Positions 24,401-34,145 of a DNA stretch of 38,039 nt are shown one piece after another. The stretch is from Mucilaginibacter agri. Lineage in GTDB: Bacteria > Bacteroidota > Bacteroidia > Sphingobacteriales > Sphingobacteriaceae. The notes under the pieces were generated by a model. That model searched no databases. It saw nothing but the letters and a program-made list of their open reading frames with translations, and had not been told where the DNA came from. The stretch spans positions 1 to 38,039 of the forward strand of contig NZ_WWEO01000030.1 of the NCBI RefSeq assembly GCF_009928685.1, written 5' to 3'. The translations under genes and the position numbers were made by a program. Within the stretch, counting starts at the first letter, position 1. Every line of letters begins with the position of its first letter.

Positions 24401-27400
24401 ATGCCCCCAAAAGCAATATTAATTGACCATTCAATGTCCGAGCTACCATTTTACCAGGTGCTTGACTGGCCTTCCTTTCAAACTTTTTGCAACGACGTTT
24501 TATTTAATCGTTATGGAATAACTGATGCAAGAGAATTTTTGGGACAAGGAAGCAAACAGGACGGTATTGATTTTTACGCCACCTCTGGGGCAAATGGGCC
24601 GATGGTCAGTGCGCAGTGTAAATTAGAAAATTACTTAAGCCCTCAAGAACTTATTGATCTGGTTGATTTATTTATTCAGGGTGATTTTGCTCAGCGCAGT
24701 AATGAATTTATCCTGTGCACAAATTTTGACCTGGGAAAGCATCGGCATAACGAAGCAAATTTGCAAAATGTTAGAGAAAAACTGTCGCAAATCAATGTTA
24801 GTTTCGTTGTTTGGGATTCAAAAGGATTGTCTACCGAGCTAAGAAATAATCCAGTACCGCACATAGTTAGCAGGTACTTCGGGACAGAGATTGCCAAAGC
24901 TTTTTACGGCGAAGTTTATCAGACTTGGTTTAGATCCGTTCAACAGGTTAAAAAGCCAGACTATTCATTTGATAATAATTATGTGGCCCGAAAACTTGTT
25001 ACTTACCAAGACCATAGGCAGATGGAACATAATCCATCATATTTGTACCTCAATCACCGGCATCTGGATTTAACGGAATTGATAGCTATGAAAAGGGCGA
25101 CTCAGTATCGCTTTGTAGTTCTTAGCACCGCTGGTTTTGGAAAGACGCTTGAGCTTGAGCATTTAGCCGCATTTTTCGCGCAGGAAGATCAATATTTATT
25201 CCCTATTAAAAGCTATCTAGTGGACTACGAAGGCCAAGCAATTACTGAATTACTAGATTTGCATCAGCCGAATTGGCGTCACCTCGAAGACGATATGATT
25301 TTACTAGTTTTAGATGGTCTTGACGAAATCAGAGAAGCATATTTCCAAACTTTCACCAATCACTTAAATCAGTTCGTTCTAGCTAGGCCAAAGGCGAAAA
25401 TTGTTGTTTCAAGTCGCTTCAATTTTTATGATTTAGTTTCGAATCCTTTGCGTGGATTCGAAATTTTAATCCTTCAACCGTTCGGAGATAATGATGTGCG
25501 CGATTACTTGACTAAATATATTCCATCACTAGAGAACGCATTTCGTGCCAAGGTTAATAAATCAGGTTTTCAAGAATTTCTTAAAGCCCCATATTACCTT
25601 TCCAGATTAGTTAGATTTTTTGGGCGGCAACATGAATCGTTTCCGGTAACCAAAGCTAAACTATTTGAAAGAATATTATTTGAAAGGTTCGACGCTGATA
25701 ATCGAAGAAAGGGTGATTTAATTTTGCGTACTGCCTTTTTTGACTTGACCAAACGTATTGCTTACGCAATGACTCGCCTTGGTAAATCCGTGATGAATAC
25801 ATCGGAGATGATTGAGTTGCTTGGAGGGACTGAACAAATGGCACTGCTTCAAAACTTCTTTTTGCTAAATAAGCATGATGCTGCGACAGACGCATGGTCG
25901 TTTGAGCACAAAAATATTCAGGAATATCTATGTGCAAAATTATTAGAATCGCTGTCGTCTTCGAAAATAAAAGAGCTGGTAACCTATACCTATGACAGAA
26001 CCAGAGTTCAGCCGCGGTTCGTTAATACACTTTCATTTTTATTCATGGTCGCAGACCAGAATGGTGTTTTATTTACTGAATTATTGCAGTGGTTAATTTC
26101 GGAACAGCAAGAGTTGCTTGTGCGTTTCGAAAAAGACCGGATAGAACCGGAAGTTCGTTTAGAATTGTTTAAGCAAATACTTATCCAGTATCGGAAGCAA
26201 AATATAGCTTTGTATTCATCGTCGGCATTTTCATTAGAGGAACTTTTAGATTTTATCCAATTAGATCGAATGATGATCGACTATCTGGCGCAAGAAATGA
26301 TGGCGGATCCCTCTGGTTGGTATGCATATAACGGTGCTGATCTCCTTGGAAAGATTCGCAAACCTTACATCTTTGCGAGTCAGTTAAAAGGCATATTTTT
26401 AAAATTACTTGAGGCACCCTTTGATGATCAAATTAAGGTAAATGTATTGCAGGCTTTGGCTGATCTGGAAATAGTGGATCAAGCACTATTTGAGGAAGTT
26501 ATGCAACTGCCTTTGAATCTAGATTTTCATGAAATTCGGCGAAGTCTGATTCAGGTGCTACACGGTCAGAATTTTTTAGAGGATTATATTGAATTTCTAA
26601 TTGCTTCCCTTTCATTTTTCGACAATCATGAAAGCCATTCACATTCATTTGGTTCGGCTCAGTTTATCAAAACAATTTTATTAGAAGTGGAGCGACCAGT
26701 TTCTATCCGCAAGTTAATTTCATTTGCGCTTAGCGACCATGACGCTGTTTCCTTCCATGATCGAAATGATGCCCGCTTCAATGCAAAAGAGTTTGAATCA
26801 TTACTTGCAAAAGCTACTGCTCATTTTCCTAACGATGGGAAAATTATTGAACTGGTGTATCTGTTTTATAGCCGTGATTCACCAATAATTGTTCACTCCG
26901 AATGGTTTAATCCAATTCTGGAATTCTTTAGGAAGAATGGAGGGCTAGTAGAGCATTTTATGCGAGCGTATGTGGAAGATCCGGCCGGCAACCATTTGAT
27001 GCCGTTGGCCGAAAAGAGCACCTGCGATTTCCTTTTAGAGGAGTTTCATCATGGTAAGATCACGCAGCTGCAAATGAGTATTTACAGAAATGTATTGAGC
27101 CATGTTGATCGGGAATTGTTCCAATATTTTTATTCTGGATTGATCCGCGAATTTGGAAATACATTTCTGATACCTGACATTGATTTTGATTATCAAGCTC
27201 ATTGGGCTGGCTATTGGGAAAAAAATCAGGCAATGTTAATTGACCAATCGTTGTTTTTTTCAGAATTGAGAGATGTTTTTAAAGCTTTTGGGAAAGAGCA
27301 GATTACAAAAGCGGATTTTCGCGATTACGAAAATTATAAACTTAGGACATTTCGCGAATCGATTGTAATGAAGTTCATTCGTCGCCAATGCGACGATGTA

Positions 27401-28630
27401 CCCCGAAATAGCGCGTATTTTCAAAGTTTGATAAGGAGGGCAAATGATTGGGCTTATTTCAAAATTTTTGAGATTTACGAGCTTTATGACCAGAGAAAAA
27501 AAACCGTTGCTACCTTTATTAGCCCGGCGCTTCTAGAGTTCGCCGAGAATTGGATACATGAGAAGATTTCAGAATATGATTTTATAAACGCTGTAAAGGA
27601 TCATGCTGTCGGCAATTCGACTTTTGATCGTAACGTAGATTTTGTTTGCAGAATTTATCTGCGAATTAAGCCAAGATTGACTGATAGAGAGTTGTTAAAG
27701 ATGTTACCCGCAGACTTTCACGGAGGTATTGGTTCGCAAAATATAGGACTTGCCGGAATGATAGCAGAGCAGGTAACAGATAAGAGCCAATTTCGAATTC
27801 AGGTTTTAGATTATTTGAAAAGGGGACTGGCTACTTTGGTTCAAAAAACGCTTTTTGGAATATGTAACCTGCTGCATTATGAAGAATGTTGTCCATTACT
27901 TTATCAATTTATTCGTGAAAATCAATTTCTGACAGGAATCGATCGTACTAATTTGTCCAATTATTATTTCAATCTGGGCGGGGATATTCTTGATTTTTCT
28001 GACATGCTCGTTTCACCCGGATATGAAGTGCCAACTAATGATATACCTTGGGAGTGGGGACTTTACGAAAAATTTAAACCGGTTCGACCGACTGAAGTTG
28101 CCGCTTTAATGCTACACGTCTTAGATGATGAAAAACGAGAAGCTTCACAGAAACTAACGGCAGCGCACCATTTGATAAGTCTCGGCAGGATCGAGGGTTT
28201 ACAATTTTGGGCAGATCAGTCAATCGCATTGCATAAATCGCTATTTGAACATATCATTGACCCAATTATCCCGCATATTACGGATTTTGAACAGAAAAGC
28301 GCGATTGATTTATTAATTGCTGTGCTATCCGCCTTTATATTAACCGACGCAATAATCGAGAGACGGCAATTAAGTAAGGTAATGAGCGATTTTGTGATCA
28401 ATCTCTTTGTAATTATGGTAAAGGATACCCCTGGCGCCTACGAGCATATTAACAAAGGAGTCAACGCTTTAATTCAATCAGTTAATGATGAAAAAGCATT
28501 ATATTGGCTTAATCGTTATTGTGACGAAATTACGAGAGCTTTCCAGATAGCCAGCAATCCTGAGCCCCGAATAATGGATGTACGGACAGAGTTGTTTGAA
28601 TTATTTCCTGTTAGCAGAGGCAATGGGTAG
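24401..28630 (+). CDS. Mrr-like nuclease-NACHT STAND NTPase (Avs/bNACHT-like)
   Basis: This 1409-aa protein has a restriction-nuclease-like N-terminus (about 15-160) with D57 in QDGIDFYA and Q72-x-K74 in VSAQCK, as in Mrr-type domains. A NACHT ATPase follows (about 235-400). Its Walker A is LSTAGFGKT (K248, T249), Walker B is LLVLDGLDE (301-309), and a sensor-like VVSSR lies near 340. The remaining roughly 1000 residues are helical repeats with no family I can name. This order (effector, NTPase, sensor repeats) is that of Avs and other bacterial NACHT defence proteins, which sense phage proteins and cut DNA. It has its own promoter and is followed by a terminator-like hairpin. The phage ligand is unknown. 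Confidence 0.87.
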   Translation: MPPKAILIDHSMSELPFYQVLDWPSFQTFCNDVLFNRYGITDAREFLGQGSKQDGIDFYATSGANGPMVSAQCKLENYLSPQELIDLVDLFIQGDFAQRSNEFILCTNFDLGKHRHNEANLQNVREKLSQINVSFVVWDSKGLSTELRNNPVPHIVSRYFGTEIAKAFYGEVYQTWFRSVQQVKKPDYSFDNNYVARKLVTYQDHRQMEHNPSYLYLNHRHLDLTELIAMKRATQYRFVVLSTAGFGKTLELEHLAAFFAQEDQYLFPIKSYLVDYEGQAITELLDLHQPNWRHLEDDMILLVLDGLDEIREAYFQTFTNHLNQFVLARPKAKIVVSSRFNFYDLVSNPLRGFEILILQPFGDNDVRDYLTKYIPSLENAFRAKVNKSGFQEFLKAPYYLSRLVRFFGRQHESFPVTKAKLFERILFERFDADNRRKGDLILRTAFFDLTKRIAYAMTRLGKSVMNTSEMIELLGGTEQMALLQNFFLLNKHDAATDAWSFEHKNIQEYLCAKLLESLSSSKIKELVTYTYDRTRVQPRFVNTLSFLFMVADQNGVLFTELLQWLISEQQELLVRFEKDRIEPEVRLELFKQILIQYRKQNIALYSSSAFSLEELLDFIQLDRMMIDYLAQEMMADPSGWYAYNGADLLGKIRKPYIFASQLKGIFLKLLEAPFDDQIKVNVLQALADLEIVDQALFEEVMQLPLNLDFHEIRRSLIQVLHGQNFLEDYIEFLIASLSFFDNHESHSHSFGSAQFIKTILLEVERPVSIRKLISFALSDHDAVSFHDRNDARFNAKEFESLLAKATAHFPNDGKIIELVYLFYSRDSPIIVHSEWFNPILEFFRKNGGLVEHFMRAYVEDPAGNHLMPLAEKSTCDFLLEEFHHGKITQLQMSIYRNVLSHVDRELFQYFYSGLIREFGNTFLIPDIDFDYQAHWAGYWEKNQAMLIDQSLFFSELRDVFKAFGKEQITKADFRDYENYKLRTFRESIVMKFIRRQCDDVPRNSAYFQSLIRRANDWAYFKIFEIYELYDQRKKTVATFISPALLEFAENWIHEKISEYDFINAVKDHAVGNSTFDRNVDFVCRIYLRIKPRLTDRELLKMLPADFHGGIGSQNIGLAGMIAEQVTDKSQFRIQVLDYLKRGLATLVQKTLFGICNLLHYEECCPLLYQFIRENQFLTGIDRTNLSNYYFNLGGDILDFSDMLVSPGYEVPTNDIPWEWGLYEKFKPVRPTEVAALMLHVLDDEKREASQKLTAAHHLISLGRIEGLQFWADQSIALHKSLFEHIIDPIIPHITDFEQKSAIDLLIAVLSAFILTDAIIERRQLSKVMSDFVINLFVIMVKDTPGAYEHINKGVNALIQSVNDEKALYWLNRYCDEITRAFQIASNPEPRIMDVRTELFELFPVSRGNG

Positions 28631-28648
28631 GATATTATATTCTAGCTA

Positions 28649-28708
28649 AATAACTAAGGGGCCTAAAGCCTCTTAGTTATCTTAAAGATCAAGACATTTC
28701 TATAAATT
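28649..28708. repeat. 60-bp direct repeat, left copy, with terminator-like hairpin
   Basis: TAACTAAGGGGC (28651-28662) pairs with GCCTCTTAGTTA (28668-28679) over 12 bp with one G-U. Then follow 27 bases (28682-28708) identical to 35763-35789. It lies just after the NACHT gene, so the hairpin may end that transcript. The rest of the gap 28709-28985 shows no gene. This and the right copy bound the 7-kb set of genes between them. Confidence 0.75.
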
Positions 28709-28985
28709 ATCGCCGTATGGTGTTGCGATCCAAAAATTGAAAAAAACTGCATACTTTATTTAATCATAAACACAAACGCGGCGATGGTTCCTTCTTTCTA
28801 TCGCTGATCTGACAACGATCGAGCAGTTTATGACTAGCATGTTGGTTTAAATTTCTTCGATCAAAAACTTATGCGGTCAAACGTTATATGCAGCAGGGTG
28901 ATGCGTTTAAGCCGACGTTGTAGAAGGAGAGGCGGCTCTTGGTTGCGTAAGGCCGGGGACAGCTGACTATCCTTATCTTGTGGGG

Positions 28986-29795
28986 ATGAAAAAACAAATC
29001 TTATCACCATTCGATCATGCCATCATGTCGCTGGCGCAGGAATTCGCGAAAATTCCGGATTACGAACAAAAGATGAAAGATCCCGATTTAAAAAAGCTTC
29101 ATACCTTCGTAGCGGTGGGGATCATGAGCATCCACGATGCCAAGAGCCTGGTGGTAGGTAGTTTTGTTCCGGCAGCGAATAAGGTCATTGCAAATGCCAA
29201 GAATCAGTTCAACCGTTCCATCTTTAAGCAGGTATTAACCTCCCTCAATTACGATCTGGAGGCAACACGTCATGAAACCATTCGGTTGGGTTATGTTTTT
29301 GCGTTTCATAAATTTGAAGTCTTTATCAAGCAGTTGATGGAATTGATGGACGAGTTGGCGGATATACAGTTAATGCCGCTTAATAAATTCGCAAAGACGC
29401 GGTTTAATTTTGAACCTACGCAATGGTTTCGTAACCAGTCGGTTCATGTGGTCAACTTTATTTCCAACTGCACCAAGCACCAGGACGGCTTATGTAAACT
29501 GAGCAATCCGGCTTACGCTTTGCCTGCCGAATTCATTGGTCATTCGCCCGATGAAAAAATCGCACGGACCGTTCAGCAATTTAAAAGTGATATTGATGCG
29601 CTGATCGCGGCGGTGGTTCCGCTCATTAAGGCGCTCAATAGCGTGTTTTTATACCGCACTTTTGAACAGCTGTCCGAGCCTGAAAAGCCTATCGCAGGCG
29701 TACCATCGATGGACGAGGTTTGGGCTTCTGTTAAAAACCAGCAGGAATTGCTAATCAAACTGACAATCGGGCAATACGAAAACAACCCGGTTTAG
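28986..29795 (+). CDS. Putative HEPN-like protein
   Basis: This protein is 269 aa from ATG 28986; a GTG two codons earlier is less likely. It is all helical, soluble and not matched to a named family by eye. The segment FRNQSVHVVNF contains R-x4-H (R149 to H154), the spacing of HEPN ribonuclease active sites. ISNCTKHQDG (N-x2-KH-x2-G) follows directly, as often seen in HEPN-like abortive-infection proteins. It is convergent with the 925-aa nuclease-like gene, with only 10 bases between their stops. It lies alone on the plus strand within the repeat-bounded set. A toxin-like RNase role is inferred and unsure. Confidence 0.5.
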   Translation: MKKQILSPFDHAIMSLAQEFAKIPDYEQKMKDPDLKKLHTFVAVGIMSIHDAKSLVVGSFVPAANKVIANAKNQFNRSIFKQVLTSLNYDLEATRHETIRLGYVFAFHKFEVFIKQLMELMDELADIQLMPLNKFAKTRFNFEPTQWFRNQSVHVVNFISNCTKHQDGLCKLSNPAYALPAEFIGHSPDEKIARTVQQFKSDIDALIAAVVPLIKALNSVFLYRTFEQLSEPEKPIAGVPSMDEVWASVKNQQELLIKLTIGQYENNPV

Positions 29796-29805
29796 CCTTT
29801 TGTAG

Positions 29806-32583
29806 TTACTTCCCTTGGCGAATAGTACCGGCTAAACTATCCGTTAGCGGGTAATCATAACGGCTTGGAACCTGACCAAAGTGCTGGCGGGCGGACCGGT
29901 CGAAATTCGACTGCTCAAAGGCTTTAAAAAAAGCCCGCTGATAGGTAGTCGATGATAGCGCTTTTTCTCCCATTTGCTGTTTTTTATAAAGCGTTTGAAA
30001 AAGCACGCTGATTTCTTCCTTTGATTTCGAGCTTAGTTGCGTTACTAAATATTGTACACTGGTCCCTAAATGCCAATATAGCTTCCGCGCCTTTTCGGGT
30101 TTATGCTCATCCCGATGAGGAATTGCGATGATCCATTGCTCGCCGTCCCGCCTGATCGGTTTTGGTTCGCCGGGTGTCTCAATCACTTTAATATTTATCC
30201 GCGATACAGGCAACTGAAGATCCGCGCCGGAAAGCCCGATCTCACAAAGTATAACCTGCAGTATAGCTGTAAACTCTTCCGCCAGTGCGGTCATCACATA
30301 CGTGTTTCCGAAAAGGATGTACCAGCTCACGCCCAACATTTTAAAACGAATGACCCTTTCTTTGCCGACGTCATTGAATGGCGTATCGACGACTCTCGGT
30401 GCGATCAACGCTTGCAAATTTTCACGTTCGGCAATATGCGCTTTAATTGGCTCCACCAAATGGCCCATGTCTTCACGGTAATAACCGCCTAACTGGGTTT
30501 TGTAAAAATCGATCAGGTGTAATAACTCCGGAAAAACCCTTTGGCTGACTTCAACCATGAGCGCCAAATCGAGAAAGTTTTTGTTGACCATCTCCTCATC
30601 GCCAGGATCACCGGTCTTAACTTCATTGTGATGGTTCATATAAGGGATATAGTCGCTCATGGCACTTATCCAGGCACCCTGAAGAAAATCGGCGTGAAAA
30701 ACCAAGCCATAACTGTCGGCTATTTTGGCAAGCGCTTTTTCGTCGCCGGTATGCACGGAAGACCAAACGCCGCACAAAGCATAGTATTTCCCAGCAAAGT
30801 TTGCCCCCAGAGCGTTATAGACCTGTGCCATATTTAATAGCGCAAGTATATAGGCATCCATGGTTTCATCCATCCGGTAAAGTTTCCCGGCCTGATGGAA
30901 ATTGTCGATTGCCCGTAGAAAATTGCGGGCACCGCCTTTTTTTAAACTTACTGCGCCGGTGCTGATAAACTCTTGTGCCTGTTTATGACGAATATCGGCC
31001 TGAGGTGCAAAAGAAGATATCTCCCGCCGGAAAGCGGCTATTTCGTCGCTGCTGTCTTCATGTTTTTCTCTAAGCATAGTATACAAATCGCCGATTTGTT
31101 TCAGCATATCGCTCAAACGCGTGACCGTATAAGTGTCAGCGTCGGGCAGCAGCGGGATCATGATGCGATAGATACCCATCGCCTCTTTTACTTTTTCGCT
31201 TTTATACTCATTGCCTCGCAGTTGCATGCAGGCAGTGCCTTTTAGTTCCAGCAGCAAACAGTGTTCGTTGATATCGCGCGGATGTATTAAGCGGCTTTCA
31301 ATTTCCGCGGTGATATCATGGCTCCATTTCTCGATTGCCGTTGCTTCGGCAAAGCCGGGACTGCGTTGGCTTTCAGCGGTAACGATTTGGAGGAAGGAAA
31401 TATCCTCTTCGATATCCGCTAACTCGTAGCGTTCCCCTAAATTTTCAAAATATTGTGTTACCAATGGCGCATCGGCTACCAACGTCGGATCGGGTTGACC
31501 CGATACACGGCTGGCCTGCATTTTTAAGAACAAATATTCATAGATGGCTTTTCGCCGGAAGGGCATTGGATTATCTGCAAGCTGGATAAAATGCTGCATG
31601 ACGTTTAGCCACAAGGGTACATGGCTGGAGGCTGCAAGGTCCCAGCGGCAATATCGGATCGCGGCGATCGCTTCTAGGTATTGGCCGACGTTAAATGACG
31701 CCGGAGCCGGATTTACTGCCCATTTATCGTAGATGTGGGCATACCATTTGTCCTGTTCATCGCCTTGATGCAGCACTAGGTAATCAAGCAGACCGTTGTC
31801 CAAAAGGCGGCGTTCGGGATTTGGGTCGATCGTACGATTGACGATTTCCCAGTGTAGCGTAGCAACGTAACTGGACACACGCGCGGAGTTGACCGGCAGC
31901 GGTAATTGTTCGATCAATTGTTCGATCTCAGCAGTCAAGCGCGGTATGGCTTCGTTTTGGGGAACCACCTCAAATTGCCAGCTAATCGCCTGCACAAATT
32001 TTTCCCAAAAATCTTCCGGCAATTGCTCGTAAAGTTTTTTTGCTTTTAAAAATGCGCCTTCAACATCTTTCGCTTTTTCTTTCACATACCCCTGCGCTAT
32101 GTACGGATCCATGATTTCTTTCACCCGAATGATGCATTTTGCCAATAAGTCAGTATTTAGTTCACCCTGATGAGCTGCCCAGTCGCGCAAAAGATCGGCA
32201 TCATTCCCGCGCGTTTCTTTGGCAATATTGGCGTTAGTCTCAAATATGAAGGTCGCCTCGTCGAACAAGTACTCGCCTTTGGTAAAAAGCATAAAGAAAT
32301 TGGCCAAGCTTTTGGTGACCTCCTCGGTGGAGAAGGAAAAATTGGAAGAATACAGTTTGATTTGGCGGAACCTAGTGGTTGCGGCGGCGAAGTCTCTTTG
32401 GACAATATCGTCGTCCGTATCGCAGTAAATAACCTCGTCTTTACCACTGATCCGGTTTTCCAGCCAGGTTTTGAGCGTTTTTATTTTTTGGTAATGATAA
32501 CCCTGCTCTGTTGCTGTCGCATCAGTTTCTTTACTGAACAGGTATAATCGATTGGTGCTCACTTTGCAAATATCAGCATTCAT
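29806..32583 (-). CDS. Cap4/DUF4297-like nuclease-domain protein
   Basis: This 925-aa protein has an N-terminal segment (about 24-110) with the layout of DUF4297/Cap4-type dsDNA nucleases: EQGYHYQ (E26, Q32), an acidic strand IYCDTDDDI (D58/D59) and FRQIKLYS with Q74-x-K76, then a helix. Residues about 130-925 are mainly helical with repeat-like periodicity (for example SVHTGDEKALAKIADSYGLV), perhaps TPR-like. There is no ATPase motif and no signal peptide. Cap4 nucleases in CBASS respond to cyclic nucleotides, but no cyclase gene is nearby, so the trigger is unknown. GC content here is higher than in the genes at 33942-35566. Confidence 0.62.
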   Translation of the reverse strand: MNADICKVSTNRLYLFSKETDATATEQGYHYQKIKTLKTWLENRISGKDEVIYCDTDDDIVQRDFAAATTRFRQIKLYSSNFSFSTEEVTKSLANFFMLFTKGEYLFDEATFIFETNANIAKETRGNDADLLRDWAAHQGELNTDLLAKCIIRVKEIMDPYIAQGYVKEKAKDVEGAFLKAKKLYEQLPEDFWEKFVQAISWQFEVVPQNEAIPRLTAEIEQLIEQLPLPVNSARVSSYVATLHWEIVNRTIDPNPERRLLDNGLLDYLVLHQGDEQDKWYAHIYDKWAVNPAPASFNVGQYLEAIAAIRYCRWDLAASSHVPLWLNVMQHFIQLADNPMPFRRKAIYEYLFLKMQASRVSGQPDPTLVADAPLVTQYFENLGERYELADIEEDISFLQIVTAESQRSPGFAEATAIEKWSHDITAEIESRLIHPRDINEHCLLLELKGTACMQLRGNEYKSEKVKEAMGIYRIMIPLLPDADTYTVTRLSDMLKQIGDLYTMLREKHEDSSDEIAAFRREISSFAPQADIRHKQAQEFISTGAVSLKKGGARNFLRAIDNFHQAGKLYRMDETMDAYILALLNMAQVYNALGANFAGKYYALCGVWSSVHTGDEKALAKIADSYGLVFHADFLQGAWISAMSDYIPYMNHHNEVKTGDPGDEEMVNKNFLDLALMVEVSQRVFPELLHLIDFYKTQLGGYYREDMGHLVEPIKAHIAERENLQALIAPRVVDTPFNDVGKERVIRFKMLGVSWYILFGNTYVMTALAEEFTAILQVILCEIGLSGADLQLPVSRINIKVIETPGEPKPIRRDGEQWIIAIPHRDEHKPEKARKLYWHLGTSVQYLVTQLSSKSKEEISVLFQTLYKKQQMGEKALSSTTYQRAFFKAFEQSNFDRSARQHFGQVPSRYDYPLTDSLAGTIRQGK

Positions 32584-32620
32584 TTAATGCCGCAAAAGGC
32601 CGGAATTACCGGCCCGCATA

Positions 32621-32809
32621 TTATTCCAAAAATACTCTGCACCAACCATTGCCCTGGTTGTAAACGTGGTCAATCGTTTTGAAACAATACCCGCCGGTTA
32701 ATGCCTGGATAACCATTTCGCGGCCAATGAATAAATCCGGGCTTGCCGGCGCATAAAAAGAAACCACCATAGCCGGCGCTTCCTTAACGTAAATGATTTT
32801 TTTACTCAT
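32621..32809 (-). CDS. Hypothetical small protein
   Basis: This 62-aa protein starts MSKKIIYVKEAPAMVVSFYA and ends NQGNGWCRVFLE. Composition and codon use look like real coding sequence, and it sits 37 bases upstream of the 925-aa nuclease gene on the same strand, so probably in the same operon. It could be a small regulator or antidote, but no motif supports that. Confidence 0.5.
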   Translation of the reverse strand: MSKKIIYVKEAPAMVVSFYAPASPDLFIGREMVIQALTGGYCFKTIDHVYNQGNGWCRVFLE

Positions 32810-32919
32810 TTAATTTGAGTTTAAAAGTTAACGATTTTAAAAGGAAACGATTTAGCGCGAACGCGCTTTTTACGATGTGAAAGCCAAATATAGCGATAAT
32901 TTTTGACACCTGCAAATCG

Positions 32920-33864
32920 TTACACGTCCTCCCCCCGCTCCAGGGCAAAACCTGCGGCGATCTCGTTGTGGTATTGCCAGTTGGTGAATAATGGGTAAGG
33001 GTTCGGCAGGCAAAGCAATTCGAATTGACCGTTGAGGAAAGCTTCGCTTACGAACCAAGAAGAAAAAATCCTGCCGCCCACCATGTCGGGGTGGCCGCTG
33101 ATCATTAACCGCCGCTGACCCTTGCTGTATAAAGTACCCGAAACAAATTTGCTGGCCACATCAAAAGATAAGGTGTAGGATGATAACAGTTCAGACTGGA
33201 AGAAGGGAAAATGGTCCAGGTCGGTATACGCGCTGAGTTTGTCCGGGCGGTTTTGTGTTTTCTTATAATATTCTCCGTGGTTAATGCCCTGATAGATGGG
33301 TACCTTTTCGAATTCGGGGGCGTGATCGGCATCTTTCCTCACCAGATAGCGCCACCAGGCTTTGATGGCGGCCATGGTGATCTTGTCGGCGTGTTTCTGA
33401 TAGTGTTGTAATGACTCCGGTTTGATCAGGTCGGTTGCTGCTATTTCAAAGGGATCAACCCAATCGTAGGACTCAAAATAGGTAGCGGAGATCGCTTGCT
33501 GGATTTCAGCAGGGTTATGTTCATAATTGTCTCGTAAGCAGTTGGGAAAGGCTCCTTGCACCGACTGGATCAATAGGGCCAGTTCACGCGTCGGCTCAAC
33601 CGCACTGTTAACGTAAGAGGCTAGCCCGGCATCGATCTTAACAAGGTCATCCGGGTAAGCCGCCATTTTTTTCTTTAGGCGATCGCGGTAATATCTTAGC
33701 CTGGATGGTACAAAAAACTCCAGCGAATCGATTTCGCCAAACATGACATCGGTTGTCAACGGGCCGGATTCGGGGTTGCGCAAAAACTCGCGCTCATAGC
33801 CCCCTCCGTATTGTTCTTTATGACTTAATTTTTGTTGGTAGCGGTCATCTTTATTCTTTTTCAT
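32920..33864 (-). CDS. ADP-ribosyltransferase-like protein
   Basis: This 314-aa protein has a C-terminal half with the three-part pattern of R-S-E class mono-ADP-ribosyltransferases. A strand VPIYQG at 188-193 stands where YRG is usual. SYTLSFDVASKFV (229-241) is like the STS-x5-A-x2-F box. GQFELLCLP (279-287) is like the Q/E-x-E strand, with Q280 and E282. The key arginine of the first box is glutamine here, so activity is uncertain. The N-terminal half (1-175) is helical and unrecognised. It lies upstream of the 62-aa and 925-aa genes on the same strand with a 110-base gap. Candidate toxin or effector; the call rests on motif spacing only. Confidence 0.45.
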   Translation of the reverse strand: MKKNKDDRYQQKLSHKEQYGGGYEREFLRNPESGPLTTDVMFGEIDSLEFFVPSRLRYYRDRLKKKMAAYPDDLVKIDAGLASYVNSAVEPTRELALLIQSVQGAFPNCLRDNYEHNPAEIQQAISATYFESYDWVDPFEIAATDLIKPESLQHYQKHADKITMAAIKAWWRYLVRKDADHAPEFEKVPIYQGINHGEYYKKTQNRPDKLSAYTDLDHFPFFQSELLSSYTLSFDVASKFVSGTLYSKGQRRLMISGHPDMVGGRIFSSWFVSEAFLNGQFELLCLPNPYPLFTNWQYHNEIAAGFALERGEDV

Positions 33865-33941
33865 AAGATAAAATATAGTTCACAAGTTTTGAAGTCAACC
33901 CTATTTAATTTTTAACTATACAACTATCTAAAAAATGCTTG

Positions 33942-34130
33942 TCATTTTTCTTTTAACAGTTTAACCAAATCAATCAGCTTTGTAAAAACTTCCGTTTCTT
34001 GATTCTCTAACTTTTGCACTTCAATCATTTGTGTAGTTTCATCTTTTTTAAGAACATTACTTGTTTTTGCACTTAAATATTTTGCCTTCAAAATTTCTAA
34101 CAGATCCTTGTTAGATTGGTGCTTTTCCAT
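33942..34130 (-). CDS. Small coiled-coil protein
   Basis: This 62-aa protein is lysine- and glutamate-rich and probably one long helix (MIEVQKLENQETEVFTKLID). It begins 15 bases after the stop of the frameshifted membrane protein gene, so the two form a small operon. The region is AT-rich compared with the genes to its left. No function can be assigned. Confidence 0.5.
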   Translation of the reverse strand: MEKHQSNKDLLEILKAKYLSAKTSNVLKKDETTQMIEVQKLENQETEVFTKLIDLVKLLKEK

Positions 34131-34145
34131 TAAAGCAAACGTATC

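Noticed and set aside
24132..24401. Plus-strand 89-codon frame before the NACHT gene
   Set aside because: It overlaps the strong promoter and the start codon of the NACHT gene and has no convincing domain or ribosome site.
29806..32583. CBASS operon built around the Cap4-like protein
   Set aside because: No CD-NTase with GS...DxD motif lies nearby, and the C-terminal part has no visible SAVED-type signature.
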